A DNA stretch of 64,000 bases from Hellea sp. GTDB taxonomy: Bacteria > Pseudomonadota > Alphaproteobacteria > Caulobacterales > Maricaulaceae. The DNA is taken from positions 18,450-82,449 of the forward strand of contig JABDKG010000014.1 of the NCBI GenBank assembly GCA_013002305.1, in the 5' to 3' direction. The translations under genes were made by a program, and so were the position numbers. The notes beneath the pieces are model-generated. The model was given only the letters and a program-made list of their open reading frames with translations. It had not been told where the DNA came from and ran no database searches. Every line of letters starts with the position of its first letter. The stretch's first letter is position 1. Below, piece by piece: positions 8,468 to 18,107 of this stretch.

Positions 8468-11174
8468 AAATGTATTTTTCGACAAGGCTCTGAACAAATT
8501 GGAAATTCTTATCCAAATTTCGTTTTAATTCTTCCGCTGTTTTAAATCCCGTCAATTCAGCTAAAACCTGTTGATTGGCGTGTGTCGGTGGTTCTTTACT
8601 CTCTGCTTGCACCAACGCTTGGCATTGCACGGTCGCTAAATATAGATCGTAAATCTCGATGAGTTTTTGGGTAGATTTGGCGCCCAGTTCCAACGGAAAA
8701 GCCTCGAAAGTTTCTGAGATTGTTTTTGGCGTTTGGGAAAAATTTGATCGATTTAACAAGAACATTTTTTGAGCAATAAATTCAATATCTCGAATTCCGC
8801 CGACGATGTTTTTTAAATCCCATGCATGGTGCGGTGGTTTTTCTTTTCGCAAAAGATTTAGCATCTCACCTACATCCTTTGAGATACTCAAATCTGGCCG
8901 TTCCGATCTTAAAGCCTGTTCATGTATCCGCTCTAGCTCTCTTCCCGCCTCAGGGCTTGTGGCGTAAATTACGGAAGATCGACTGAGGGCCATAAATTCC
9001 CATGTCCACGCTTTCTCTTCATAATAGCGCCGAAAAGATTCAAAAGTCACAGCCACGGGTCCTGCCCGCCCCGACGGTCTCAACGCCATATCGACGTCAT
9101 AGAGTGGCCCTTCTTCCGTCACGGCGGACAACGCGCTGACAAGCCTTTGGGTGATCTTGGCGAATAGGCCTGCATCCTCACCTTCGATGGGTTGGTACAG
9201 AAGCATAATATCCAAATCCGAGTTCAGACTGAGGTCACGGCTAGCTAATTTTCCCATAGCTAAAATGCAAACCGATCCGGAAATTGGGCCTCTTCGGCGC
9301 TCTACTTCTGCAATCGAAGCAGGTACGAGAGCATGAATGACGCCTATTGCAAGCTTTGAATATAATTGTCCGGCGACCTTAGGAGAAACTTGCTGGCTTA
9401 AAAGCGCAGCGCCTATTCTGAATTTCTGTTCCCGGGCCCACCGACGGGATAAATTAATAGCGCTTTCAAAGTCATCTGAGGCCAAGACACTGTCTTGCCC
9501 TTCCAGGATAGAGTGCTCGTCGACATGCAGAAAATCTGGATCTGAAAGCGCATCTAAAATTCCCGGACGAGTTGCAGCCCAATTGGCCATGCGGTCAGAT
9601 CTTACCAATAACGAGATGAAAAAATCCAAATGGCGCGTTCGCTGTAGGAACATGGAGAATACCGTAACACCGCTATTAAGGCGTGTTATGAAGCCTGAGA
9701 ACGCTGAAAAAGCCCTGTCGGGCTGGCCGGTCGAGGCTAAGATATCAATGAGACGCGGCGCAAGAGCAGTCAACAATTCACGCGCCCTTTCTGAACGGGT
9801 CGCATTAATCCTACCGCCAAGCCAAGCCGCCATGTCATGCCACACTTGGTCGCCATTTCTAAATCCGAGTTCGCTAAAAGTTGCCAATGTGCCCGGGTCA
9901 GGGTCGACCCCTGTAAACACCATATTTCCCGCGCTAGACGAAAGCGTCTCAGCGTTAGGAAATAATGCCGCATATATTTGACGTACATCGAATAGGGTCT
10001 CTCTAATAACGGATGAAAGCGTTTCAAAACTTTCATATCCGGCGAGATCGGCGAACTGGTTTTGTTTTACGGCGTCTTCGGGAACTTTATGGGTTTGCTC
10101 GTCTGCCATCATTTGCGCGGCATGCTCTAATTTTCTAAGAAATCCATAGTGGCCTTTCATAGCCTCAGCTTCATCAGGTTCGACAAATCCTTTTTGCGCC
10201 AATTGATCTAGCGCGGACACGGTACGGGTTTCCCGAAGTTCAGGATGCCGTCCGCCTAAAATCAGCTGCTGTACCTGTGCGTAAAACTCTATCTCGCGGA
10301 TACCGCCAGTCCCGAGTTTCAAATGATGGCCGGCAATCCTTATACCGTCATCCCCAATTTTTTGATGGATCTGGCGCTTAATGGCCATAATGTCGTCAAT
10401 CGCCGCATAATCCAGGTTTTTGCGCCAGATAAAGGGCGTTAGGATCTGCTCGATAAATTCCTCTCCGCAAGCTTTGTCGCCAGCACAACACCTCGCCTTA
10501 ATCATCGCAGCCCGTTCCCAGTTTTGACCAAGGCTTTCATAATATCGTTCGGCCGTATGGGTTGAAACAGCAATTGCATTTGAACGCGGATCAGGCCGCA
10601 ATCTTAAATCGGTCCGAAAAATATATCCGTCTGTTGTGATCGCTTCCATCCCGCGTATCAGGCCCTGAATGGTTTTAATCAAAGCTCGTTCCGGCCGGGC
10701 CGGATTTGGCATTGTAACCAACTCAGGATCATAAAACACGTTGAAATCTATATCGCTGGAGTAGTTGAGCTCTCGTGCGCCATATTTTCCAACAGCGAGC
10801 ACAAATAATCCCGGAACAGGATTCTCATCCGTCCCGTCAATATTTTGCGCTAAAGCCGACGCCCGTAAAATTCGCGACATGGCAATATCTGCGAGTTGGG
10901 AAAGATATTCTGTAACCTCAACCCAGCTCCAACATTGCGAGATGTCTGAAAGCGCAATTATTAAATGACATTGCCTTTTTAACTGGCGCAATGACACCAT
11001 TTCAGTATCGAGGTCACCGACACTCCCGGAAATACTTTCGAATAGAGAGGATAGAATTTGCTCTGGGCTCTCTTTAAGGAACCGGTCCGAGAGTGTTGGC
11101 CAGAAATTTAGGCTTTCCTTGAGATAGGAAGAATTATTTCGCGCGCAGTCCACGGCCTGTTGCGACGACATCAT
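8442..11174 (-). CDS. glnE: Bifunctional glutamine synthetase adenylyltransferase/adenylyl-removing enzyme
   Basis: A 910-residue enzyme that adenylylates and deadenylylates glutamine synthetase in response to PII signals, coupling nitrogen supply to glutamine synthesis. It has the two expected nucleotidyltransferase domains: the N-terminal removing domain with GKYGARELNYSSDIDFNVFY (Asp141, Asp143) and the C-terminal adenylylating domain with GKLASRDLSLNSDLDIMLLY (around residue 650). GGIREIEFYAQ and GGIRDIEFIAQ follow the two domains. The length is slightly short against the usual 950 or so. The ATG overlaps the stop of the upstream kinase gene (ATGA), so it closes the htrA-regulator-kinase operon. 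Confidence 0.97.
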   Translation of the reverse strand: MMSSQQAVDCARNNSSYLKESLNFWPTLSDRFLKESPEQILSSLFESISGSVGDLDTEMVSLRQLKRQCHLIIALSDISQCWSWVEVTEYLSQLADIAMSRILRASALAQNIDGTDENPVPGLFVLAVGKYGARELNYSSDIDFNVFYDPELVTMPNPARPERALIKTIQGLIRGMEAITTDGYIFRTDLRLRPDPRSNAIAVSTHTAERYYESLGQNWERAAMIKARCCAGDKACGEEFIEQILTPFIWRKNLDYAAIDDIMAIKRQIHQKIGDDGIRIAGHHLKLGTGGIREIEFYAQVQQLILGGRHPELRETRTVSALDQLAQKGFVEPDEAEAMKGHYGFLRKLEHAAQMMADEQTHKVPEDAVKQNQFADLAGYESFETLSSVIRETLFDVRQIYAALFPNAETLSSSAGNMVFTGVDPDPGTLATFSELGFRNGDQVWHDMAAWLGGRINATRSERARELLTALAPRLIDILASTGQPDRAFSAFSGFITRLNSGVTVFSMFLQRTRHLDFFISLLVRSDRMANWAATRPGILDALSDPDFLHVDEHSILEGQDSVLASDDFESAINLSRRWAREQKFRIGAALLSQQVSPKVAGQLYSKLAIGVIHALVPASIAEVERRRGPISGSVCILAMGKLASRDLSLNSDLDIMLLYQPIEGEDAGLFAKITQRLVSALSAVTEEGPLYDVDMALRPSGRAGPVAVTFESFRRYYEEKAWTWEFMALSRSSVIYATSPEAGRELERIHEQALRSERPDLSISKDVGEMLNLLRKEKPPHHAWDLKNIVGGIRDIEFIAQKMFLLNRSNFSQTPKTISETFEAFPLELGAKSTQKLIEIYDLYLATVQCQALVQAESKEPPTHANQQVLAELTGFKTAEELKRNLDKNFQFVQSLVEKYIFTPRKGSA

Positions 11175-12649
11175 GATTTAAGCTTATCTCGCATTTGAGG
11201 CCTTAGATGTCGACGCCGCGGAAAAATAATCTCGACCGAAAGACCGACACCATTGTCGTTCGGCAAACCGTCGCTCAGTTTAAATTCCGCCTCATGAAGT
11301 GTGGCGATCGCATCAACCATGGCCAATCCCAAGCCGCTGCCCGGCGCAGTACGGCTTTTGTCGAGCCTGACAAACCGTTCTTTGACTCGCTCACGATCCG
11401 GCGCAGGAATACCCGGCCCATTATCCATAACCGCAACCCTTACCCGGCCATTTGAATTACGGTCCAGAACCAGTCGAATTTTGCCGCCGGCCGGCGTATA
11501 TTTAATCGCGTTTTCAACCAAATTGGAAACGGCCTGAGATAGTAATCCGCGGTCAGCTAGGATAAGCAAGCCGTCTTTTATCTTCGATTCAAAATCAAGC
11601 TGCGCGTCTTCACATGCCGGTTCATAAAATTCGGCCATATCCTCAAGAACAGTCTTGGGATTAACTTCTTGTAGCATTTCCCTTTGCTCTCCGGCTTCCA
11701 GGCGAGCAATACGAAGGACTTTGTCAAAAGTGCTCAACAGTTGATCCGCATCCTCGGCCGCAGACCACAATATATCCGACATATTGTCATCTTTTATTTC
11801 TTGAGCCGTGCTCTCCAGACGTGTCCGCAAACGTGTCAGCGGCGATCTTAAGTCATGAGCGATACTGTCCCCAGCATACCGCATGGCCTTCATAAGCCGG
11901 TCGATATGATCGAGCATGGCATTAAGGTGCTCCGCTAATAAATCCAGCTCATCTTCTGAATAATTTCTGGGAGCACGCCGATCAAGTTGCCCGGAGCGGA
12001 CATCGGTCGCCAACCGGTTAAAGGCATCGATCCGGCGTGTAAATCGGCGCGAAACAAAGAAACTTGATAACAATCCCAATATCAGCGCAATTAAGGCCGA
12101 GATCACGAGGGCGCGCCAGATTCGGTCACCGGTTCGGCGGGTAGCTTCGACGTCCCGACCGACAATCAGTCCGGCAACCGGGTTATTCTCATTATCAACG
12201 ATGAACCCTGCCAAAGCCAATACGCGGCGATCCTGGAGATCTTCCACATCTTCAGTATCTTCATCATAACTGAATTCAAGCTTTACAAACGGCCCGCCTG
12301 GTTCGGCGTCGATCTGCTCAAATGTGCGCATGCTTTCTTCGCTGAAATTTTTCTCGGGAATATTTCCGACCTGCCCATTATACGTATCGAGCAAATACAT
12401 ACCCTCACCTGAGGTCACGCGCAGGAACATTTCTGTTTGGACCTGGCTAAGGCCTTCATTATCATAGAGAGCTTGCAGGTCGGCGACTTCGGCGCGCAGT
12501 GTATTTTCGACCCGCCGCGTGTCCTCAACAACCGTCGCGTAATAGACATAGCCAAGGCTCACGAAAAGCGAGACAACAAACAACACAGCCCCGAGAAGGC
12601 TGAGCCGGAATAAAGTATTCCGGTAAAGCTTGGAAAATGCCTTTAGCAT
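11171..12649 (-). CDS. Sensor histidine kinase with HAMP domain (partner of the adjacent OmpR-type regulator)
   Basis: A 492-residue classical kinase. A membrane helix lies at about 14-36, then a periplasmic sensor of about 140 residues, a second helix near 184-205, HAMP, HisKA with the phospho-His in DSIAHDLRSPLTRLRTRLE, and HATPase with NLVENAIKYTP, DNGPGIP and GSGLGLAM. It lies between its regulator (12673-13344) and glnE. With the htrA-type protease gene at the head of the operon, a role in sensing envelope damage is plausible, but the signal cannot be read from the sequence. Confidence 0.93.
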   Translation of the reverse strand: MLKAFSKLYRNTLFRLSLLGAVLFVVSLFVSLGYVYYATVVEDTRRVENTLRAEVADLQALYDNEGLSQVQTEMFLRVTSGEGMYLLDTYNGQVGNIPEKNFSEESMRTFEQIDAEPGGPFVKLEFSYDEDTEDVEDLQDRRVLALAGFIVDNENNPVAGLIVGRDVEATRRTGDRIWRALVISALIALILGLLSSFFVSRRFTRRIDAFNRLATDVRSGQLDRRAPRNYSEDELDLLAEHLNAMLDHIDRLMKAMRYAGDSIAHDLRSPLTRLRTRLESTAQEIKDDNMSDILWSAAEDADQLLSTFDKVLRIARLEAGEQREMLQEVNPKTVLEDMAEFYEPACEDAQLDFESKIKDGLLILADRGLLSQAVSNLVENAIKYTPAGGKIRLVLDRNSNGRVRVAVMDNGPGIPAPDRERVKERFVRLDKSRTAPGSGLGLAMVDAIATLHEAEFKLSDGLPNDNGVGLSVEIIFPRRRHLRPQMRDKLKS

Positions 12650-12672
12650 ATTAGCTAGCTAAAGGCTGTTTA

Positions 12673-13344
12673 TCAGTGCTGCAAGCGGTAACCCGCGCCG
12701 CGGACAGTATGGAGCATCGGGCTTTCAAAATCCTTGTCGATTTTTCCACGCAAACGGGAAATGTGAACATCGATCACATTGGTTTGGGGATCGAAATGAT
12801 AATCCCAAACTTTTTCCAAGAGCATCGTCCGCGTAACAACCTGCCCGGCATTGCGCATCAAGCATTCCAATAATCTGAATTCACGAGGCTGGAGCAGAAT
12901 ATTTTGACCGTCCCGGCGAACCGTACGCGCGAGTAAATCCATTTCAAGCTCGCCTACTTTGAGTTTGGTAACAGCGGCCGTCGGATCGCTACGGCGGCCA
13001 ATTGCTTCAACCCGTGCAAGAAGCTCCGTAAAAGCATAGGGTTTGGCAAGATAATCATCGCCGCCGGCGCGTAATCCTTCGACTTTTTGATCGACTTCTC
13101 CTAAAGCGGACAGGATTAAGACGGGAGTTTTATCTTCGTCAGCACGCAGGGATTCCAGCAATTCAAGTCCATCAAGTTTTGGCAGCATGCGGTCCAGTAT
13201 TAAAGCGTCATAATCGGCGGCTCTTGCCATCTCCAGCCCAAGATCTCCGTCCGGCGCTAAGTCCACAACATGTCCAGCCTCCATGAGGCCTTTTCGGACG
13301 AACTCCGCCGCCACTTGATCATCTTCCACCACCAATATCCGCAT
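12673..13344 (-). CDS. OmpR/PhoB-family response regulator
   Basis: A 223-residue transcription factor with a receiver domain (acidic pocket VVEDD, phospho-acceptor Asp in DALILDRMLPKLDG, conserved Lys in YLAKPYAF) and a C-terminal winged helix (REFRLLECLMRNAGQVVTRT, then VDVHISRLRGKID and the end RGAGYRL). The start has a strong AGGAG seven bases upstream. It lies 12 bases after the htrA-like gene and 23 bases before the kinase gene, so the three are one transcription unit. Phosphorylation by the neighbouring kinase is inferred. Confidence 0.95.
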   Translation of the reverse strand: MRILVVEDDQVAAEFVRKGLMEAGHVVDLAPDGDLGLEMARAADYDALILDRMLPKLDGLELLESLRADEDKTPVLILSALGEVDQKVEGLRAGGDDYLAKPYAFTELLARVEAIGRRSDPTAAVTKLKVGELEMDLLARTVRRDGQNILLQPREFRLLECLMRNAGQVVTRTMLLEKVWDYHFDPQTNVIDVHISRLRGKIDKDFESPMLHTVRGAGYRLQH

Positions 13345-13356
13345 TCTTTTTCTCCT

Positions 13357-14823
13357 TTAGTCGGGGTTATAAACCGCCCGGCCGGCAAAATAGTCTGTGA
13401 GAGGCAAAACAGCATAATTCTCGCTGCCATCCTCAAGTCTCACCAATAGTAGGACTTCTCTCTGTCCGGATTCCGCTGCAACTTGCATCATTGCGCTTAA
13501 ATGCCGAACACTCGGTACAGGTTCCTGTTCCATTTCCAGAATGACCATATTTGCCGTTAAGCCAATGCTGGCTGCAGTGCTTCCAGGAACTATCCCTTCT
13601 ACGTAAACGCCGACTTGATCATATCGCATGCCGATTGATTGCCGGAATGCCGATGATAGATCGACTAGCATTAATCCCGTTGCGCTTAAATTCGATGCCG
13701 AACCAGGCGGTAGTGCAGGTGCGGGGCTTGATTGCGGCGCGCTTTCATATCTCGGAGCACTTGGGCTAGCCGGAGCCGAATAGGTCCCTTCTGCCATGGC
13801 ACGATCGACTTCTTCCTTGCTCGGCCGTTCGGCCATTTGAAGCGTGATAGACATGGGCTGTTCATTGCGCTCAATCATCATAGTGACCCGCGCATCCGGT
13901 CCCAAATCACCGATAAGGCGGGTTGCTTGCGTCGCGCCAGTTACGGACTGTCCGTCAATATTGAAAATAATATCATCAATCTGTAGTCCAGCTAAATGGG
14001 CAGGACTGCCTGCAATGACATTATTGACATTGGCCCCGCCTGTATATTGCTTACTGCCGGAAAATTCGGCGTCGCGAAGCCCAGCACCGAGCCAGCCCCG
14101 GCGTACGCGTCCATCTTTGCGAATTGCATCTATGACGTTGCGGGCGGTTTGATGAGGAATTGAGAATCCAATCCCTACACTGGCGCCCGTCGGCGAAAAA
14201 ATAGCAGAGTTCACTCCGATAACCTCACCTTCCGGATTAAATAGCGGGCCTCCGGAATTACCACGGTTTATTGTAGCGTCAGTTTGGATATAGTCGACAT
14301 AGGCCCCAGACTCGACACGGTCACGGCCAATGGCCGAGATAATACCCAAACTGGTTGACTGCCCAATACCAAAAGGATTTCCGATCGCGATCACCCAATC
14401 GCCAACGCGAATAGGGTTGCCTTCATACCATCTTACAGCCGGAAAACTCGAATTCCCATTTACTTTCAAAAGCGCCAAATCGGTTTCTTCGTCAGTTCCA
14501 ACAATTTGGGCGTAAAAATTTTCACTATTGTTGAAAACGACACTAATGGAATCGCCACCTTCGATCACGTGATAATTGGTTACGATTTCGCCGTCGGTGG
14601 AAATTACGAATCCAGACCCTTGACCTTCAGACGTCGTTTGACCGTCGTCGGTTGTCACGACGATATTTACAACGGCGGGGCTAACGGTTTCGACAAGGTC
14701 GGCAATCGAATTGTTCGAGTTTAACTGGGATTGAGCCAGGCTTGGCGCAGCAAAACATGTCAGTGCTGATGCCAACATTAATGTTTTGACTAATTGTGCG
14801 GTTTTTACAGACCGGTTTATCAC
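13357..14823 (-). CDS. HtrA/DegP-family periplasmic serine protease
   Basis: A 488-residue Do-like protease/chaperone for damaged envelope proteins. An N-terminal signal peptide ends near APSLAQ. The trypsin-like domain shows the full triad: His in TNYHVIEGG (about 85), Asp in ETDLALLKV (about 115) and Ser in NRGNSGGPLFN (about 190). Two PDZ domains follow, joined by a Pro/Ser/Ala-rich linker (around residues 345-375). I prefer the GTG at 14823, which has GAGGA seven bases before it, over the TTG at 14847. It heads the regulator-kinase-glnE operon. Confidence 0.95.
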   Translation of the reverse strand: MINRSVKTAQLVKTLMLASALTCFAAPSLAQSQLNSNNSIADLVETVSPAVVNIVVTTDDGQTTSEGQGSGFVISTDGEIVTNYHVIEGGDSISVVFNNSENFYAQIVGTDEETDLALLKVNGNSSFPAVRWYEGNPIRVGDWVIAIGNPFGIGQSTSLGIISAIGRDRVESGAYVDYIQTDATINRGNSGGPLFNPEGEVIGVNSAIFSPTGASVGIGFSIPHQTARNVIDAIRKDGRVRRGWLGAGLRDAEFSGSKQYTGGANVNNVIAGSPAHLAGLQIDDIIFNIDGQSVTGATQATRLIGDLGPDARVTMMIERNEQPMSITLQMAERPSKEEVDRAMAEGTYSAPASPSAPRYESAPQSSPAPALPPGSASNLSATGLMLVDLSSAFRQSIGMRYDQVGVYVEGIVPGSTAASIGLTANMVILEMEQEPVPSVRHLSAMMQVAAESGQREVLLLVRLEDGSENYAVLPLTDYFAGRAVYNPD

Positions 14824-14908
14824 GATGATTTCCTCATACAGGCGCAATGTGGGTTCGGGCGACTATCCTAATTCTTACCAAAACATGACAAAACCGTCAT
14901 GTTACCCC

Positions 14909-15553
14909 TCACGTCCTAGAAAAAATCAAAATTCGGTTTTCCGCAGGCATTTCGATCCGAGCGGAAAGAGTAAAACCGACATCTGCAAATATATGCTTAA
15001 CAGAATCCAAAGAACGCACGCCCCACGACGGATTGCGCGTTTTTAAATTCATATCAAACCGCAAATTGGATTCCGCCGTCTGCTCGCCTTCTAGAAAAGG
15101 CCCATAGAGAATTACTGTCCCCCCTTTTCCAATTAGAAGTTCAGCGCCCTTTGCGAGCCCTAGCGCGGCTTCCCATGGCGCGATATGAATCATATTCGCG
15201 CAGTAAATTGCATCATAGTCTTGCAATTCAGACCACCAGTTCTGCTGCGTCGTATCGATTGCCAATGAGTTCGCTAACTGGTTCGGTAAATCTTCTCGCC
15301 ACCCGTCCTGACTCTGCCGCGATCTTTCGTCAGGATCGGAGTTTTGCCAGGTCAAATCCGGCCGTTTTGAACAGATCGAGACGGCATGCTCTCCCGTCCC
15401 CGACGCGATTTCCAAAACGCGCGCATTTTCAGGCAAAACTTCGACAACTATGTCGGCGATGGGTCCCGCATTCCGACCGGCTGATGGCGATTGCAATCTT
15501 AACCCTGCAACGGCGTCGCGCCTCTCTAAGTGAATTGGGTCTTTGGAACTCAT
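14909..15553 (-). CDS. DUF938 family SAM-dependent methyltransferase-like protein
   Basis: A 214-residue protein with a class I methyltransferase fold. The glycine-rich SAM motif is VLEIASGTGEHAV, followed by LTWQNSDPDE, then CANMIHIAPWEAALGL and GGTVILYGPF, which are characteristic of DUF938. The substrate of this family is unknown to me. The ATG overlaps the stop of the upstream kinase gene (ATGA), so it is the last gene of the DnaJ-PepSY-regulator-kinase operon. Confidence 0.9.
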   Translation of the reverse strand: MSSKDPIHLERRDAVAGLRLQSPSAGRNAGPIADIVVEVLPENARVLEIASGTGEHAVSICSKRPDLTWQNSDPDERSRQSQDGWREDLPNQLANSLAIDTTQQNWWSELQDYDAIYCANMIHIAPWEAALGLAKGAELLIGKGGTVILYGPFLEGEQTAESNLRFDMNLKTRNPSWGVRSLDSVKHIFADVGFTLSARIEMPAENRILIFSRT

Positions 15554-16956
15554 ATGCGTCCTGGCAATTTGATCGTCACTGACAGGCCCCCTAATTTAGA
15601 TTTCCCGAGACTCAGATGCCCATTATATGCTCGTGCAAGGTCATCAACAATTGGCAGTCCAAAGCCTGTACCAGGCGTTGCTTCATCCAATCTGGACCCG
15701 CGTTTAAGCGCTTCTCCATATTGGTCTTCAGATAGTCCAGATCCATTATCACCGACTTCTATCGTGATTTGACCCTCTTCATTTTCTGCTAAGCCGGAAC
15801 TGATCATTACCTTCGATGATGTCCATTTGCAGGCATTATCGAGCAGATTTCCAACCATCTCATCTAGATCTCTTTTTTCACCGCGAAACATTAGTCCTGT
15901 CGTGAGATCTAGATCAAATTCAATATCTTTGTCCCGATAAATCCTTGAAAGAGTTCTGACCAGCGGCTGGATAGATTCTTCAACGGATGTACTCACGCCA
16001 ACGACTTGACCGCGAGCAGCTGCTCGGGCCCGCTGTAAATGATGGTCGACTTGTCGCTGCATCGACTGAGCCTGGCGCGCTACAATTTTCGACAAGCCTG
16101 ATTTGGAAGTTTCTGCCTCATTTAGGAGCACAGCCAGCGGGGTTTTAAGACCGTGCGCCAAATTACTGACGTGAGTACGGGCGCGCTCAACGATGTCTTT
16201 ATTGTGACCAATCAATGTATTAAGTTCATTCGCAAGCGGCGCGATCTCGGAAGGAAAAACCCCATCTACATGATCCGATTTTCCTTCACGGACGTCGGCA
16301 ACTTTCTGTCGGAGTGTGAACAAGGGCTGCAGGCCATTGCGAACCTGCCAAAAAACGGCGAAAATAACGGCCGCAATTAACAGCAACATTAGGCTCGTCG
16401 CAATTAAAGCAAATCTCCGAACATCACTTTGCAACGCTCTAACATCCGCTGCCGCGGCCATGAGAACGGGCTCGCCATTTGGCAAAATAACCGGCCGGAC
16501 AAGCACGCGTAGTGGTTCCTCATCGGGACCCTGTGCTGTCGTACGAATTTCTTCATTGGGCTGGGCGTCAAGTGCGCGTTTTACGTTGGGAAGCAATTGC
16601 AAAGTCTCACCCGATAAGGATGGCGACGCCCGAAGCGGCATTAATACACCGCTATCTTCAAATTGCCCGATCATCCAATAACGACCGGATAATGCCCGTT
16701 GATAATCGGGATCAAGCGGTTCTCTAGTTAGGTAAAGTATACCCTGATCGGGGGCGCCGTCGCCGGTTTCGGCCGCGGCTATCAGGTTCGTGATGACATT
16801 CTCTAACGGCTCGTCAAACAATTTATAGGTCTGTGACCTGTAAAACCAGGTCAGGGTCATGGCTGTGAGAGCTAAAAGCGGAATCATCCAAAACACGGCG
16901 CTGCGGACCAGCCGCGATACCAAAGATTGTGGTGTCTTTTTCTTGAATTTTTCCAC
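15550..16956 (-). CDS. PhoQ-like sensor histidine kinase
   Basis: A 468-residue kinase with a membrane helix at about 18-35, a periplasmic domain of about 140 residues, a second helix near 182-202 and a HAMP-like region. Its HisKA motif is NLAHGLKTPLAVLLNEA, the variant found in PhoQ-type kinases. The HATPase shows NLLDNACKWT, DNGSGLS and GTGFGLPIV. The start is GTG, seven bases after the stop of the regulator gene. Its signal is not readable, but PhoQ relatives sense cations or antimicrobial peptides at the membrane. Confidence 0.92.
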   Translation of the reverse strand: MEKFKKKTPQSLVSRLVRSAVFWMIPLLALTAMTLTWFYRSQTYKLFDEPLENVITNLIAAAETGDGAPDQGILYLTREPLDPDYQRALSGRYWMIGQFEDSGVLMPLRASPSLSGETLQLLPNVKRALDAQPNEEIRTTAQGPDEEPLRVLVRPVILPNGEPVLMAAAADVRALQSDVRRFALIATSLMLLLIAAVIFAVFWQVRNGLQPLFTLRQKVADVREGKSDHVDGVFPSEIAPLANELNTLIGHNKDIVERARTHVSNLAHGLKTPLAVLLNEAETSKSGLSKIVARQAQSMQRQVDHHLQRARAAARGQVVGVSTSVEESIQPLVRTLSRIYRDKDIEFDLDLTTGLMFRGEKRDLDEMVGNLLDNACKWTSSKVMISSGLAENEEGQITIEVGDNGSGLSEDQYGEALKRGSRLDEATPGTGFGLPIVDDLARAYNGHLSLGKSKLGGLSVTIKLPGRI

Positions 16957-16963
16957 TCGAAGG

Positions 16964-17644
16964 CTACTTTTTATTCGGAACGTTATCCGGATCGATTAAA
17001 CGGTAACCTAAGCCTCTGACAGTTTCGATACGATCGGTCCCGATTTTACGCCGTAGTCGCCCAACAAAAACTTCGATCGTATTGGAATCACGGTCAAAAT
17101 CCTGATCATAAATATGTTCGACGAGTTCAGTCCGGGAAATAACTCGGCCCCTGTGCATTGCCATATAACTCAACAAACGAAACTCGTGTGAAGTCAGTTT
17201 TATTGGCATTCCGTCGACGAAACAGCGTGCGGCACGATTATCAACATGTAATGCGCCAATATCGATTGAGTCTGTCGTATGCCCGGCCGCTCGTCGTAAT
17301 ATCGCGCGTATACGTGCCAGTAACTCTTCGTGATGAAAAGGCTTGGTCAAATAATCATCAGCACCGGCGTCAAATCCTGAAACTTTTTCGCTCCATTGAT
17401 CTCGGGCCGTCAAAATGAGCACTGGAAAAGTCTTCCCGTCAGCGCGCCACTTTTGCAGAACGCTAATTCCGTCTATTATCGGAAGTCCCAAATCTAAGAC
17501 GACGGCATCATAGGGTTCTGTATCGCCCATAAAATGACCGTCTTCGCCATTATCAGCCACGTCAACCGCATAACCTGAGTCTTTTAAAGCCTCGGAAAGT
17601 TGACGGGAAAGATCAGGATCGTCTTCAACAACCAATATTCGCAT
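16964..17644 (-). CDS. OmpR/PhoP-family response regulator
   Basis: A 226-residue regulator with a receiver domain (VVEDDPDLS, phospho-acceptor in DAVVLDLGLPIIDG, Lys in YLTKPFHHEE) and a winged-helix domain (TSHEFRLLSYMAMHRGRVIS, VFVGRLRRKIG, ending RGLGYRL). The arrangement with the adjacent PhoQ-type kinase and an upstream PepSY gene resembles PhoPQ-like systems. It lies 28 bases after the PepSY gene and seven bases before the kinase gene. Confidence 0.95.
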   Translation of the reverse strand: MRILVVEDDPDLSRQLSEALKDSGYAVDVADNGEDGHFMGDTEPYDAVVLDLGLPIIDGISVLQKWRADGKTFPVLILTARDQWSEKVSGFDAGADDYLTKPFHHEELLARIRAILRRAAGHTTDSIDIGALHVDNRAARCFVDGMPIKLTSHEFRLLSYMAMHRGRVISRTELVEHIYDQDFDRDSNTIEVFVGRLRRKIGTDRIETVRGLGYRLIDPDNVPNKK

Positions 17645-17672
17645 GAATTACCCCTGTTAGGTTCGGGTAGTC

Positions 17673-18038
17673 TTATCGGACACGACCGGTGATCGCGTCA
17701 ACTTTTACTTCTTTAATCTTATTGTTTTTTAGAAGTAATTTTACGCGGTACACATTTCCGTCCAAATACATATCGATATATTTCGCGCCAGGATATTTGG
17801 CCAAAGCGGCCGATTTGGCCTGACTGAAGGATATACGCTGCTGGGCCCATTGCGGTAGCGTGTTACGTTCTGCAGGCACATAATTAGGCGCAAATAGAGG
17901 CGAACTAATAGTGAAATCACCAACTTTTTTTCTATCTTTGTCATGGGCAGGTGGTTTTGCAAACGCGTTCGTTGCGCTACCAAGGGCCATCAAAGATGCC
18001 GCCGCCAAAAGGCTGATATGCCGAATTTTCTTCATCAT
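17673..18038 (-). CDS. Secreted PepSY-domain protein
   Basis: A 121-residue protein with a signal peptide (about 1-27, ending NAFA) and a C-terminal PepSY-like domain (SFSQAKSAALAKYPGAKYID, then VYRVKLLLKNNKIKEVKVDA and the end TGRVR). PepSY domains are periplasmic modules that often go with two-component systems or inhibit peptidases. Its position just before the regulator-kinase pair suggests it tunes their sensing. GGGG stands just before the tandem ATG ATG start. Confidence 0.87.
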   Translation of the reverse strand: MMKKIRHISLLAAASLMALGSATNAFAKPPAHDKDRKKVGDFTISSPLFAPNYVPAERNTLPQWAQQRISFSQAKSAALAKYPGAKYIDMYLDGNVYRVKLLLKNNKIKEVKVDAITGRVR

Positions 18039-18107
18039 TTACCCCTATCTATCGTGCAACCCCTGAACATAATCTGAATATTAGGTTCAGCTTTCAGTTG
18101 GATTACA

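Noticed and set aside
14824..14847. TTG start for the HtrA-like gene
   Set aside because: The GTG at 14823 has GAGGA seven bases upstream, and the shorter protein begins with a normal signal peptide.
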